Source: Elysia chlorotica
Lineage: Eukaryota > Mollusca > Gastropoda > Plakobranchidae
NCBI GenBank assembly: GCA_003991915.1
Contig: RQTK01000175.1
Span: 29,445-93,444 of the forward strand
DNA length: 64,000 bases
Direction: 5' to 3'
Translations under genes and position numbers: made by a program
Part shown: positions 41,331-53,694 of the stretch, one piece after another
Numbering within the stretch: position 1 is the stretch's first letter
How the letters are laid out: each line of letters begins with the position of its first letter
Notes under the pieces: model-generated
What the model was told of the DNA's origin: nothing
Database searches by the model: none
The model's input: only the letters and a program-made list of their open reading frames with translations

Positions 41331-42189
41331 TAATTTAATTGAATGGTAATACTAGTTGCTTTGAACTAGAGAAAAATATTTGAGTAAGGGCTGATCACCA
41401 TTAAATGTGTTATAATTTTTTCATCGACAACATCAAATATGTTATGAAACTCATACATTTCATCAATTTAAAATATACGATTTTTGTTACCTCATTGATA
41501 AACATTATTTATTTATTTGCTTCTGAAATGTGTATTATATAAATTTTAAGTTTCCTCTGAGCGTTGTGAGAAGCCGTTAACTAGAATGCTCTCGGAACTA
41601 AGATCCGGAATGATCAATGATTTTGTTGAACGGTTAAATCTTACTTCATAACAGCTTGAAAACATTCTTGTCTTACCAGATGGTTAGTTCTAGTTATCAG
41701 TAAAGGTGAGTATGTAAACACATCGATATAAGAAATATACGCAATGTCCATTTATATTATTGTTTTATTTTGTTCAAATTGTTTAAAATGATTCAGACGC
41801 TTTTTGTCTCAAACACAATTACACTTTTCTATAACTTGTTCACAAATGTAATAAATCACAAATTTCATTATTGCCTATTTAATTTCAAGGACTTTGATTA
41901 TCCAACAATAACAAATATCAAAACCATTGCTAAGATCATACAGATAATTGAAATGCAATACTGGCGCTGGTAGCCTTTGTGTTTTTTTAGGTCAGTGCAA
42001 AAGATAAGTGAGGTGGACTATACTGGGTGAGAATCGACACTAGCAAATGCTTGACAAAGTAAAAGTGGGGACCACTTCAATTGACTAATAAATTATGAGC
42101 TTAGCCCTGAATTCCATAAGGATCATAGACTTCTATACCCACAGAACTTTCAGCCTGTGTTGTAAGGGTCTGGATTAAAGCTTTCAAAA

Positions 42190-42440
42190 ATAACAGGCAG
42201 GGTCACCAAAATAACCAAACATCTGCACTACCATTAGAATATTTGGCATGATTGCATCAGTTTACATTGAGTAGTGGGCTACTAGGCTAAACAAAAATGA
42301 ACAAATATTACGACTCTTATCATTTTGTCCTTAATATGATAAAAAATGTTAAAAGAATTGGAAAACTGCTACACTTATCATACAAAACAGCAAATTCGTA
42401 GACTTTATCTAACACAGTAAATTATTTTGGGAAACCTATA
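42190..42440. repeat. Unnamed dispersed repeat, copy 3
   Basis: CAGGCAGGGTCACC, AATATTTGGCA, CAGTTTACATTGAGTAGTGG, CTACTAGGCTAAAC and a TCCTTAATATGAT block follow the same order as in 2300-2560. Confidence 0.5.
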
Positions 42441-43779
42441 TCACACTACAGCCTCTACTATTAATTTTTCACCAAGGGGCTGGCCCTAACACAAAAGGTG
42501 TATGTATTATAGTCATGTTGGTATAGAAGCCGATGGTGGGGATACATTTCTTGGACTGATTTTGTATTCGCTCAAGATATTTTTTTTAATTTTCAAGTCG
42601 TTGTTAATGTCAGACGTCCATGAACTTGTACTATATAAGATAGCTCTCTGCTTATGTTGTGAATATGAGTCAGAGGAAGGCAGTTACTAGTTTACAGGCG
42701 ATAATAAAGACTATTTCACACCACTCTTTTGAAAAGTATGTTCGTTAGAAGAAAAAACTACGTAAAACTATATAGAAGGGCTTTAGAAATAATAATCGGA
42801 ATATTTTATGGCTTTTAGAACAGATTAATCTACACCTCGAAAGTTTATTGAAGAGTAGAGCTTTAATCTAAAGAAACACTTTTTTATGAGACTATGTTGC
42901 CTAACAAACCCCAATCGACAAAGTAAACGCGTTTGATAACGAAATTATGCACACTCTATGAATAAATAACGAATTAAATCACTGATCATATTATATGCAA
43001 TCCATAATCTCAGAATTTATTTTTTTTAAAAAGATTTTACTAAGCTCACTGAAACTGAATAAATTAGGAATCCAAATTAACAGGCCCTTAATGTCAGAAT
43101 CGTGTAGTGTATCAATTTTCAGACAAAGTAACATAGTCTCTATCACATGTACCATATAACCAGAAACAACCTAAAGGTCCTGCAGGGGAAACAATTGCAT
43201 TAACTGATTCCGTGGCATACGGTTTGGGGAAATATGGTGGCAATTCGTTTCAAATATATTGCTAGCCCTTAACTGATGCTAACTTCTTCATCTATTCGTT
43301 GATCTATCAAGAACAGTGCCTTTCATGATTTGAAAATAACTGGAAGGGTCATTTTTTTCCTTTGTTTACAGTCAAGTTTTTATTTATTTTTTATTCTTTT
43401 GTTGTTGTTGTTGTGTTGTTGTTGTTGTTGTTGTTGTTGTTGCTTTTTCTCTGTGGATTTTGTAATCATATTGAAAGCTTTGAATAGGTTATAACGAATA
43501 ATTAATAAGTATAATTCAAAATAAAAAAAGAATTGCCAATTATTACATAATATAATATTTTTAAAGTAATTTATATTTTAAAAAATCACTCAGAAAAGTG
43601 ATGTTTGTTTAGTACTTTGATCAAAGACATATTTAACATTCAAGGGGTACATGTTGATATTTTAAATGATAACAATGTATAGATTTTAAGGTTATTTATA
43701 TTTGTATAAAAGTATAATTATCATTATCATCAATTCCACGATTTCTTCATGATGTTCATAATATCATTAACATTCCCAT

Positions 43780-43789
43780 ATTATTATTA

Positions 43790-43865
<76 letters not shown>
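43780..43865. repeat. (ATT)n microsatellite
   Basis: Pure ATT run. Confidence 0.95.
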
Positions 43866-44974
43866 CTTTATGTTATTATTATTATTAATATTATCATTAT
43901 GATTATTATTTCTTTTTAATTCTTATCTATGTTATGTAATTTTTTTATATAATCGTCATCATATTTCATCATATTTTGTACATTTACCTTTGTTTCATTT
44001 TCGTTCTAATTATAAAAAATGTTTAATGCACTTTTATTTTTACCCCCATATTTAATTGACAACCATGTATAGAAATTTGATCTTCGTCTTTCAATGCTCT
44101 TTGAAGGTTCTATTTGCGGCATGGCTTAACTAACTGGTTTGCTACTTATTCGGATTCTGATGAGTTTTAAACTTTCTTGTATAAAACTCAAAATCATCCG
44201 CTTAGATAACATGCTCCAATACCCTTAAAATTGTTGGTATATGTTTTTGTAGAAAAAGTATGCCTATTTTGTTTTAAAGAAAAAAATCACCTTGCAAAAA
44301 CATTTCATAGCATACAAAAAGTATCAACCATTCAACCAATTTTTGATATATATACATATATATGTATACATGAAATGCCTTATTTTGTTAAAGAAAGCTT
44401 CAACTACTACAATGGCTTAGTGTTCGACTTTAGTACTCAAGTGAAATGTTTTTATCACATATGTTCATAATGTTGTCTGTCGGTTTTGTTGTTGTTTTTT
44501 TATTGAGTTATTTTTCCATGTTCGCATTTAAATTTATTTTTACGGTTTAAATTTTTTTTAATCCGATGCTGGTGATTTAGGATAAGAAACCTTAGAATAT
44601 CATGTTTTATTTCATGATTTACATGATTTGAAATCTAATTTGCAGCTTGAGAAAAAACCAGATTAAAACGCCCCTTTTCGTTTTTTTTAAATTAATCGTT
44701 GATTTTGTTGCTGTTTTCCTTTATTCTTTTAGTTCCAGGTAATGTCAAACTTTTTTGGAATTCGCAAATGTACAGATGCTTGTATTTTGTATGTAAAAAC
44801 AATTGAATAAAAATATTGCAAAATTTTTAATTTGCATATAAATTCCTATTTAATCACTCATGTTATACTCGCTTTTTGTTTACGATACATTGTTTTATGT
44901 ATATACTGTTGAAATCTTTCAAAACTTATGAAGTTTTATTACTTCTTCGTTATTTTAAAGAAAATATTAATAAT

Positions 44975-45116
44975 NNNNNNNNNNNNNNNNNNNNNNNNNN
45001 NNNNNNNNNNNNNNNNNNNNNNNNNNNNNNNNNNNNNNNNNNNNNNNNNNNNNNNNNNNNNNNNNNNNNNNNNNNNNNNNNNNNNNNNNNNNNNNNNNNN
45101 NNNNNNNNNNNNNNNN
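44975..45116. other. Assembly gap (142 N) inside an AAT/ATT repeat
   Basis: 142 N between AATATTAATAAT and a long (AAT)n run (45117-45195). The missing sequence is presumably more of the same trinucleotide. Confidence 0.98.
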
Positions 45117-45163
<47 letters not shown>

Positions 45164-45748
45164 TAACAATAATAATAACAATGATAATAATAATAAAATA
45201 GATATTGCACTGTTACAACATTAAAATAGGGTAGCCGTACACTGAATTACGCTGAGAACCGACAGTTTTTTAATGCTAACAAAATGGTGGTTCTTGCATA
45301 CTTTCCCAAACAAAATCTTGCACTTGCCGGCTGACCCACATGATGCCAGAATCACCTGCGTCAACACGCAAGGCTACAGTCTGGCTTGACCAGTTACATG
45401 TATCTGGGTCACTGCATGCCCGTCGGGGACGCGTTTGCTTGAATTTACAAGTGTTTTAAAGAATATGTCTATTTTTAAGAAGTATTATGATTGTGACCTT
45501 CTCTAGAATTAGCTGAGGCTAAACAATATACTTCTTTCGTCTACACATAATTATATAAGCATTGAGTGTGAATTATGTTTAGAAAATAAATTTTAATCGA
45601 GAACCTAAAAATATGGCACCAGGTCCAACACAGCCCAAAAAATTTATGTTTTTTGAAATGTTGCTAACCACAAGCTGTCAGCTCGGCGTCGCAAGCTCTT
45701 AGGTGTCGCCCAATATCTCGTGGCTTCCGCGAGTTGAAAATTGATAAT

Positions 45749-46913
45749 TCAAAAACGCCTCTGATTGGCTGTCACCGGCGATACAGGGATGTTGGATTTG
45801 CAGAAGCAAGCCTTCAGGATTTGGCGTAGAACGGAGCGGAACCTCTGGCCTGAGACGGCGAAAATGATGACGTTCACGCTTGAGTTAATCTGGGTCATGG
45901 CTTTGGTGGCCACGCCGAGCGTGAGATAAAACTGACGCTGTGAGCCGGTGCTGGAGAAATCTGGGACAAAGAAAATCGCGAAGAGCTGCGCGGCTGAGGG
46001 CAGCGAGCACAGCAAGTAGATCGCGGCAACACTAACTACAAGCCTTGTGGTCCGCCTCTCCCTGGCCGACTGCTGCTCTCTGCTGGATGCGCCTGGCTGT
46101 ACCACTTGTACCAGTTGGAGATAGGGAGGTCATCCCTGAAGCATTGTGCTTTCTCCAACGATTGCTCTGCTTTAATTTGAACACCAGGGAAGCTGTGCAG
46201 CATACCACGGTAATCCAAATGATCATGGGGTAGACAGCTCCAAACAGAAGCAGAGCCACGTTCTGCAGTTTGTTCAACTGTACCAGCACCAAAATTGTGG
46301 AGTTGGTGCGGGGATCAAACTGCCACTGGATCTCGTGCGATGTGTACATAAAACATATCGGGAAGAATCCAACGATAATTAATGTGCAGAGAACAGCGGT
46401 ATTCACTCTAGGTGTGATAATGAGCTTCACCCTGATCGGGAAGACCACACAAAGACTGCGTTCCACGCTGATCCAAGCTGTGATCAGACCCGTGATTCGC
46501 GAGAATGCAAAGAAAGGATATGCTCCGAACAGCTTGGCGAAATTTGTCAATGTTTGCAATCTCGGATCTTGGAAGAAAGGGTCTATGTACCCCATAATGT
46601 TAACAATGCTTGCAATAACACAGCACAGGTCCGACGCAGCCAACACTGAGTAGCTGATATTGATGGTGTTGTAAAACCCCAACTTAGAATAGACCATAAG
46701 TGTCATAATATTTCCAGTAATTCCGAAAACGCCAATGACTAGCGTCAAAATGATCTGGAGATAAAGGCTCTCCTTACCAAGACCAAAGTACATTCCTTTG
46801 TCTGTAAAGTCAGACACTGTTCCGTTAGTCTCGGTACCGCTTTGGTTGTGATACACTGCCTGGTCTCTTTCCTGGAATCCGATCGGCGCCATTGTTCTGA
46901 GAATAGACCACAT
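45749..46913 (-). CDS. Chemosensory-like rhodopsin-family GPCR, single exon, one frame break
   Basis: Seven-helix receptor of about 390 residues. The first part (46913 to about 46110) gives an N-terminus with NQS and NGT sequons, helix 1 with FGITGN, helix 2 with AASDLCC, helix 3 ending SVERSLCVVFP in the DRY position, helix 4 with GFFPIC and helix 5 with YPMIIW. The reading frame shifts by one base in the third intracellular loop between about 46075 and 46140. The second part gives helix 6 (YLLCSLPSAAQLF) and helix 7 with INSSVNVIIFAVSGQRFR, followed by stop at 45749. The INSSVN ending in place of NPxxY is typical of the large intronless molluscan chemosensory receptor group. The break could be an assembly error or a young pseudogene. 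Start at 46913; a second in-frame ATG (MAPIG) is 21 nt further in. Ligand unknown. Confidence 0.85.
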
Positions 46914-48343
46914 TTTCGGTTAGGTATAATTTTGTACAAATCCAAAAATGAATGTTAATGTTAATATTACTTGGTCCCTGGTAGTAGTTTAAACCAAGAG
47001 AACGTGATTTGGATTAAGAAGCAGGAGTTTCGGCGTTCACGTTGGAGCCTCTGATGCCTTCTACGTTTTATCGGTGAGAGTTGAGGACGCAACATATTCA
47101 AGTTTTTTGTCAATGCTGAACGTTAACACGCGAAATTCTTGGGGGATGTGGGTTGGACAAAGCTGAAAGAACAGATGGTGATTTTGCGGTGTGATAAAAC
47201 TCATAGTCAACCATGAGTGAGAACCAAGAAAAAAAATCAAGGAAAACAAAACCATGCAACTGCAAGGATAAAACAACAAACCCACCGAAAAAAAACACTA
47301 CTTCCTGCAGACATTTTCCGTGCGGTTCATCATGATTCCATGTCAAACAACCTTGCACCAGTTTCTGGTTCTCATGCAGTCCCTGACCACCCTTTTATGT
47401 CGTCGTACCACTCCCTCCTCGTTCTCCATTTACCTCTTCTTCCCCCCATTCTGCCTGATAAGATTGTTTGAACTAGGCTGTCATGATATGTGGCTAAAAT
47501 AGGATAGATTGTGTTGTCGTATGCTTTTGAATAGTTCTCTTTTAACACCGAGTGTGTTCAAAAATTATTCGTTCCTTTTGTGGCAAAGGCCCCAATAGTC
47601 CCACAAATGACACCAATGACATACCAAACAAATTTATCTCAATATTATGCCAAACTGGAATTTTCCAGAATCCCCTCAATTTAAACAAATACAAGATGGT
47701 CGGCATCCAAGACGAAAAATCTGTACATTGTAATGTGTTTGTGAGTAAGTGCCACAAAATCATTAAATGAGGAGGCGTTTTGTGTTGTTTCTGGTTCCAT
47801 ACATAAGGAAGATAGTTATAGCCATAACTTCCGGATAAAACGGCAAAAATACATATTGCAATTCATACACACAAATCTATGATATCATAGCCCAAGATGG
47901 CTACTATCCAGGTTTTACTAAATTAATCTGTATCATTTCGTTTCAACCCAACCCAGCAGTAAGAATTAGAAGAGATTATCTACCTCCTTATGCTGAAAAA
48001 GAAAACGTATTCACTTTGGTTGTCGACAAAATAATTAGAGCACAATTCAAACTTAAAGATGGGTCACGATGACTTCCATGTTATTTCACTCTTCCAAATC
48101 ATGGACACAGAAACTGGCGGAATCAAGAGTCACATACCTAATATGTTCGTATCCAAATCATCTTTGTAGCAAAAAGGTATCGACTTTTCCTAAACCACCA
48201 CAACACTGACTCCGGTGACAGTTGAGTAGAATGTGTCCATCGCTCCGACTTCGTCAATCATCATGTCACTTAGGCCACGTTAGATCTCTTTGTGTTTTTA
48301 AGTTTTCACTTTGTAACGGATTTGAACTAACAAAGCTCATACT
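46914..48343. other. Intergenic, nothing recognised
   Basis: No gene or repeat family I can support. An open frame at 47552-47770 (+) has no recognisable domain. Confidence 0.5.
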
Positions 48344-48344
48344 C

Positions 48345-48376
<32 letters not shown>

Positions 48377-48431
48377 TTGTTGTTTTTGTTGTTGTTGTTG
48401 TTGTTTCTTTGTTTGTTTTGTTGTTGTTTTA
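48344..48431. repeat. (TTG)n microsatellite
   Basis: TTG run followed by a G/T low-complexity patch. Confidence 0.9.
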
Positions 48432-48913
48432 TGGGGGGTTTTTTTGCCTTAGACCACGCACATACAAACACAAACACACAACACACACATGCGCATGCTC
48501 AAACTATTATATATGTAGAAGTAATGACACTGCTAGGACGACATCTCTGCATAACAGTCCAGTTTCTTATAAAGTTTTTTACTTATGCACAAAACAAACT
48601 GGCCCTTGTAAACGATCGGATAAGTACCAGATCTTAGATACAAATAGCAGGACAGTTGAAATTTTGAATACCCAAAAATCTGTTTAGCGTTGGAGAGTGG
48701 ATGGGCCGGAACTAGGGAGAGTTCATGTGCCTAGAGGAAGGTTCATGGAGATCTAGCTTGACCAATCTGAAACACCCAAAGGATAATGCGTCTGAACGTA
48801 TCCATTTTTCCAAAAATGTCGATTCTGTCGTATAAGTACGCAAACATTTGACTATTGGAAGAGAGTAAGGACCTCCATAACAGACGGAACAGGTCAAGAA
48901 TAGTATGACCAAT

Positions 48914-49048
<135 letters not shown>

Positions 49049-49054
49049 AATTTA

Positions 49055-49245
49055 GTATGCTGTCTCCTCACGCAGAGACATTGTGGTGTTACCAGGACTC
49101 CAGTTTCCACCGATCATATTATAATTGAAACCAACCCATCAAGTAGTAACGTAATCCGACAAATACATTTACCCGCCCGTGGCTTCGACCGGGTATTTCG
49201 TTGTTGGAAGCCAAATGCCCCACCGACTGCGCCCGTTAGCCTCTC
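49055..49245 (-). mobile_element. SINE, old minus-strand copy
   Basis: CTCCTCACGCAGAGACATTG, GAAACCAACCCATCAAGTAG and a head with CCCGTGGCTTCGACCGGG and CCAAATGCCCCACC. The tail is replaced by the ATT array. Confidence 0.65.
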
Positions 49246-52200
49246 CTCTCCCCTACATATACCTGCCGCTTGATAGCATACTTCATCATTAAGTCTAAAG
49301 AAGAATGTTTTAGGCTGCAAAATATCCTGCCATAGTCTTGTTATTTACTTTAAAGTGCTTGGATTCATCCGAATGTCTGAGGAAAAAAAAAAACAAAGTA
49401 AGAAAGCTGGAGCAGCAGGCTGAAAAACGGAGGAAGTGTAGCTAGGTTCAAGAGGCTGTAAGTACAAGAGAAATAATTATGTTTAGGCGCCTGACTATGG
49501 CATCTAATTTGGGCTTCAAAATTCATTTTTTTTTTTTGTTTTCAGTAGCCTAAATCAAGAATTTACACCAGCCTAAAGGAACCCTTTTGGTGTAGTTTCA
49601 ATAAATATTAAAGCAAAAGCTAAAAATCTAGAAGTTTAGATTAGATTTAGAATCTATGTCTACATCTATAAAATGTTTTAAATAAGTAAATCGACGACAT
49701 CACAAACAATTTATGTAAGAAATTTTATAATATCAGTTTACCCAGTGATACCGCCATATTAATTGTTTATATCAGCCTATTATTAATTTGCGAACTAAAA
49801 ATTCTTAACTAGCCCGCAGAAAACAGATCTAGACTATTTGTATTGAATGAAACGGAAGGGTGAACTTTTAAAAAGACACAAAACATTCAAAAATAGGCTT
49901 AGCTATCAAAAGGAAGAAAAAAAATACCTTTTAATGGCTTGAGAGTATATGAAAGCACAGGGCACGTTTGTTTAAGTCGATTGGAGAAGTATTTATGGCG
50001 CTAGCGTTCATATAAAACTGAGTCTTTATTTCTTATGAATTAGATAGATAAGAAGTGTAGGCAATTTGTAAATTGACACACTTCTAACATCTCCAACACA
50101 CGGTAGAGAACATTAACTAGTTTATAATCAGCAATTAATTTAAAAGAAGTAGACAACATATTTGGAAGAAATTATTACGTTTTAAGGAATGCAAATCGGT
50201 ATCACTTTGATGCTATAAGTAAAAAAAAAAAAACTTGCAAAAATTAAATGCTGTTTAACAGCCTTTTCAATACCGATCCTTAACTCGGTTACAATTGAGA
50301 TGCAGAGACGGTCTATGAATGAGGTTGTTTTTTTTTATTCGAGAAAGAACGTTCAACGAAATGAAATTCTTTTGGTTGTTTTTTTTAAAACGCCTTTTCA
50401 ATAAATACTTTTTTTTTAAGTAATAACAAAGTTTTTTCACCAACAATCCGATATACGAAGATGGTTCGAGAGCCTGGCTTTCTTCTTGGTTCAGCTCGGG
50501 AGGTTGTAGATCGCTTTGGAAAGAATGAGGACGGTAAACGCTGATATTTAATAGACAGTGGTACGTAATTTCATACCAATTTTGAAATCATAGAGTCAAC
50601 ATCGCTTCTGGCCAATTCGCTGTTTTACTCAGTATTTTCCTCTGCTCGCATCGTCATTTATTATGGTAGCAAACTAATTTTGCATTGACCAAGAGTTTCT
50701 ATAGTTTTGCAAATTACTTCAAAGACAGATTGTTATCAAAGTGGCTTCTTTCTACAAAAGAATTTTGAATCGTTTGTTGTCAAATTACCTCGTCAAATTA
50801 TTTTTTTTTCAGGGAGAAGTTCCCTTGTAGAATAATGTTTTGGTTTTGTTGACTCTTCCAGCGGCGATGTCTATTGAAGTTCTATGGAGACTCCAGTCGA
50901 GATCACACAGTGGGTAATTTCAAACTTGTTAACGCCGCTCTTTAGTCAAGAGGCTGTTAAATCCTCAAACGCGCGGCTTACGGGCGTCTTGGTTCGAAAT
51001 AAATAGGGAAATAATAATTATTTAACGTCACGTTCTGTATCTTAAGATTAAATTGACTACCATAAACTTTTGCTAGAATCGATATAGAGGCCTCTATGTA
51101 GGTTCTAGCATGAGAGGTCATATGTTCTAGCAAATGTATGGTTGTCAATTTAATTTGAAACTTGTAAACAATGTGCCGCTGCTAGGGCTGTTACTAGCTC
51201 CGCGCACCATGGAAACCACGTCGTTCCCGGAAAGAGCGGTCTATGTTTTAATCTCCTTTAGGTTTAGATTCTGAAGGGTACTTAGGTTACTGATTTTATT
51301 TCTATCATTATTTACATTGTATTTGTGTAAAACACCACCGGCCCCCTTTTTGCAAGACAGGTCGGATTCTGCCCCCACCAGCAATGGGTTTGTTCAAACA
51401 GGCATGAATATATTCATAACTCTATCAATAGTACTATTTACGACATCAGTTCTGTATTACCCATTTAGGCAAGGCATTAATGAATAGTTGGTATGTAAGG
51501 TATATGCTACTGGTATCCTAATTCAAAATAAACAAGAGGGGTTGTTCAGATTTTCTGTCAGTGTTGCCTTACTGGGCTCCCACTGTGAGCTTAAGAGACA
51601 TTAAATCCCTATGTTAAAACTAGAGGGAAAATACTCAGTAAGCAGTCTAAAACACGTTGGCAGAATCCAGCTTGTTATCAGAATACAAACATTTTAGAGT
51701 GGGATGAGAAGATCTCAATATCGTTATCTTAACACGTGTCAATTTGTACAGAATACTAGAAATAGTAGCAAAGCTTTTGATTGATTTATTCAAAGCGTGT
51801 AATTCTGGATTGCTTAGGGGTTAGTATAAATTTCAAGTAGTCAATTTTAGGAATCATAGTAATTTTGAAACTATAGGCCTACTTAGTCTAGAATAATATA
51901 GGATTTTTTATATTTATTTTGACCAATCAAAACAGTTAAAAACTTTTCCTTAAAAACTTTTTTTCTCAGTTCACCAGGGATGTTGCTTATCAAAGCTGTA
52001 CCTAAATAGCACTATACTCGTAGATAAGCTGATTACTGGGCCCCCGACTGGTTAGTTTAAACAGGCGTGGAGACCTTCATCGCTCTATCAATAGTTCTAT
52101 TTTTATGCTATATGTATTACCAATTGAGGCAAGCCATTAAGGGTTATCTAAGAGATAATCCTACTGGTATCCTGATTATTGAATAAAAAAGAGCGATTGT
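49246..52200. other. Intergenic; one diverged repeat pair
   Basis: AT-rich and without gene signal. 51341-51560 and 52026-52210 share blocks in order (CTCTATCAATAGT, TATTACC, GGCAAG, CATTAA, CTACTGGTATCCT, TTGTTCAGA-like), so they are diverged copies of one element of unknown type. Confidence 0.5.
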
Positions 52201-52204
52201 CCAG

Positions 52205-52262
52205 AATAAGATAATATAAAATTGTCCTTTATTAATCCCTCGAAGGGAAGTTCAATACATTC
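52205..52262 (-). mobile_element. LINE 3' end fragment
   Basis: Minus strand reads TTCCCTTCGAGGGATTAATAAAGGACAA and TATTATCTTATT. A (C)CC..GGGATAATAAAG end before TTATC repeats is also present at 63376. Confidence 0.45.
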
Positions 52263-52334
52263 AGATTTGTCGAGTAAGGTTCCAACTGGGTTCACTCTTT
52301 GCGGGCTTGATGCGCCCGTGACTGGGCCTGGTAA

Positions 52335-52585
52335 TTGTAGTTGGGTTGGTTTAACGTCCAACATCAAGACTATATAGGCTATATTGTGGACGGGTCCCAA
52401 GACTAACGTCTGATAAGTTTATGTGCTGCCACACACGAGACAAGGCGGGTATACCATCACTCTTGTCTCAGCTGGTCAAATTTAACTGACACCGACCCAA
52501 CCAATAGGGAGCGAAATCGCCAGGTTTCGAACTACGGACCTTTTGCGTCGGGAGACGTTCTAACCCAGGGCCACCCTACCACAGG
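52335..52585 (-). mobile_element. SINE, near full-length minus-strand copy
   Basis: Begins GTTTAACGTCCAACATCAAG (tail), then CTATATTGTGGACGGG, GTGCTGCCACACACGAGACA, ACACCGACCCAACC, and the head with GACCTTTTGCGTCGGGAG. It directly abuts the chitinase fragment. Confidence 0.85.
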
Positions 52586-52591
52586 CTTGGC

Positions 52592-52812
52592 TCCGTCCAG
52601 GAGTACACAAGGCTATCGGGGATGGCGTCCTACTTTGAACTTTGCCGCATTGTCAAGAAAGAGGCACAGGTCACACGCCCCGAGAACCAACAGGTGCCTC
52701 AGTGGTCAGCGGCAACGAGTGGACTGACTACCACGATGAGCAAAGCATCCATGCCAAGGCGGCGTGTGTGAAGAAACACAATTTGGGCGGGGTGTTGATA
52801 CATAACATTGTG
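52592..52812 (+). pseudogene. Orphan chitinase (GH18) domain fragment
   Basis: Chitinases hydrolyse chitin. First frame: EYTRLSGMASYFELCRIVKK, like the (G)xYTREAGFMxYYEIC stretch of family 18 enzymes. After VPQ the frame shifts by one base, then VSGNEWTDYHDEQSIHAKAA and CVKKHNLGGVLIHNI follow, matching WxxYDDxxSxxxKxxYxKxxxLGG with the final Trp of the barrel replaced. The catalytic DxxDxDxE strand is not in the window. A lone broken exon; no other chitinase exon was found nearby. Confidence 0.7.
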
Positions 52813-53172
52813 ACAACAACATGTTCCAAACAATACATGTATGGAGACTGCACATTACAAATCTTTAACAGATCAAGAGTATACAGTATGTAATGTATGA
52901 ACTGTCTTTTAATTTTGAATAAAATTCATGAATTGAGGTCGTATCTGCTGACAGATAACTCCTACACTCAGAGTTTGTCAAAACAAAAGGATAAAATCAA
53001 GCATATTGTTTGGACGGATAAAAAGCATTTAAACACATAGATCTACGTACTATTTCTTTAAATGACTTTTTTTTCAATTAATCACACAACTCTGATCATC
53101 AATTTCAGGCCCCTTATACCTGGTCTTTTAGCAATCATTTTTTTATGAATGTTGACCTTCCAAAAAATATCA
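52801..53172. repeat. 370-bp direct repeat, copy 1
   Basis: Starts CATAACATTGTGACAACAAC at the end of the chitinase fragment. About 99% identical to 53323-53694, offset 522 bp. Confidence 0.93.
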
Positions 53173-53322
53173 CGATAAAAACAGTAGTTCAATACTAAAG
53201 AATATGCTCTACTTTTTGCTTCAGATCATAGAATCCAGCTGAGGCTCCAAATGTCAAACTGTGTGGGGGAGGAGTGGAAGACATTACACACATATCTGGT
53301 TGGTGAATGTGCAAGCTTGAAA

Positions 53323-53694
53323 CATAACATTGTGACAACAACATGTTCCAAACAATACATGTATGGAGACTGCACATTACAAATCTTTAACAGATCAAGA
53401 GTATACAGTATGTAATGTATGAACTGTCTTTTAATTTTGAATAAAATCCATGAATTGAGGTCATATCTGCTGACAGATAACTCCTACACTCAGAGTTTGT
53501 CAAAACAAAAGGATAAAATCAAGCATATTGTTTGGACGGATAAAAAGCATTTAAACACATAGATCTACGTACTATTTCTTTAAATGACTTTTTTTTCAAT
53601 TAATCACACAACTCTGATCATCAATTTCAGGCCCCTTATACCTGGTCTTTTAGCAATCATTTTTTTATGATTGTTGACCTTCCAAAAAATCTCG
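53323..53694. repeat. 370-bp direct repeat, copy 2
   Basis: Differs from copy 1 at a handful of sites. The 150 bp between the copies (53173-53322) is not repeated, and the chitinase-like part is not included. Confidence 0.93.

Larger units (their letters stand above)
40027..45748. other. 3' flank of the cadherin gene and intergenic
   Basis: AT-rich. Contains (ATG)n at 40867-40907, a SINE head at 41250-41330, the third copy of an unnamed repeat at 42190-42440, (TTG)n at 43395-43442, (ATT)n at 43780-43865 and the assembly gap. No gene signal. Confidence 0.6.

Noticed and set aside
46045-46653. Plus-strand open frames opposite the receptor
   Set aside because: Antisense shadows of a strongly supported minus-strand receptor frame.
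47552-47770. Open frame of 72 residues in both orientations
   Set aside because: No recognisable family, no flanking exons and low complexity at the ends. A transposon origin was considered but no terminal repeats were found.
53195-53377. A second chitinase-like copy in the right-hand direct repeat
   Set aside because: The repeated segment begins after the chitinase-like part, and neither strand of the spacer shows GH18 motifs.
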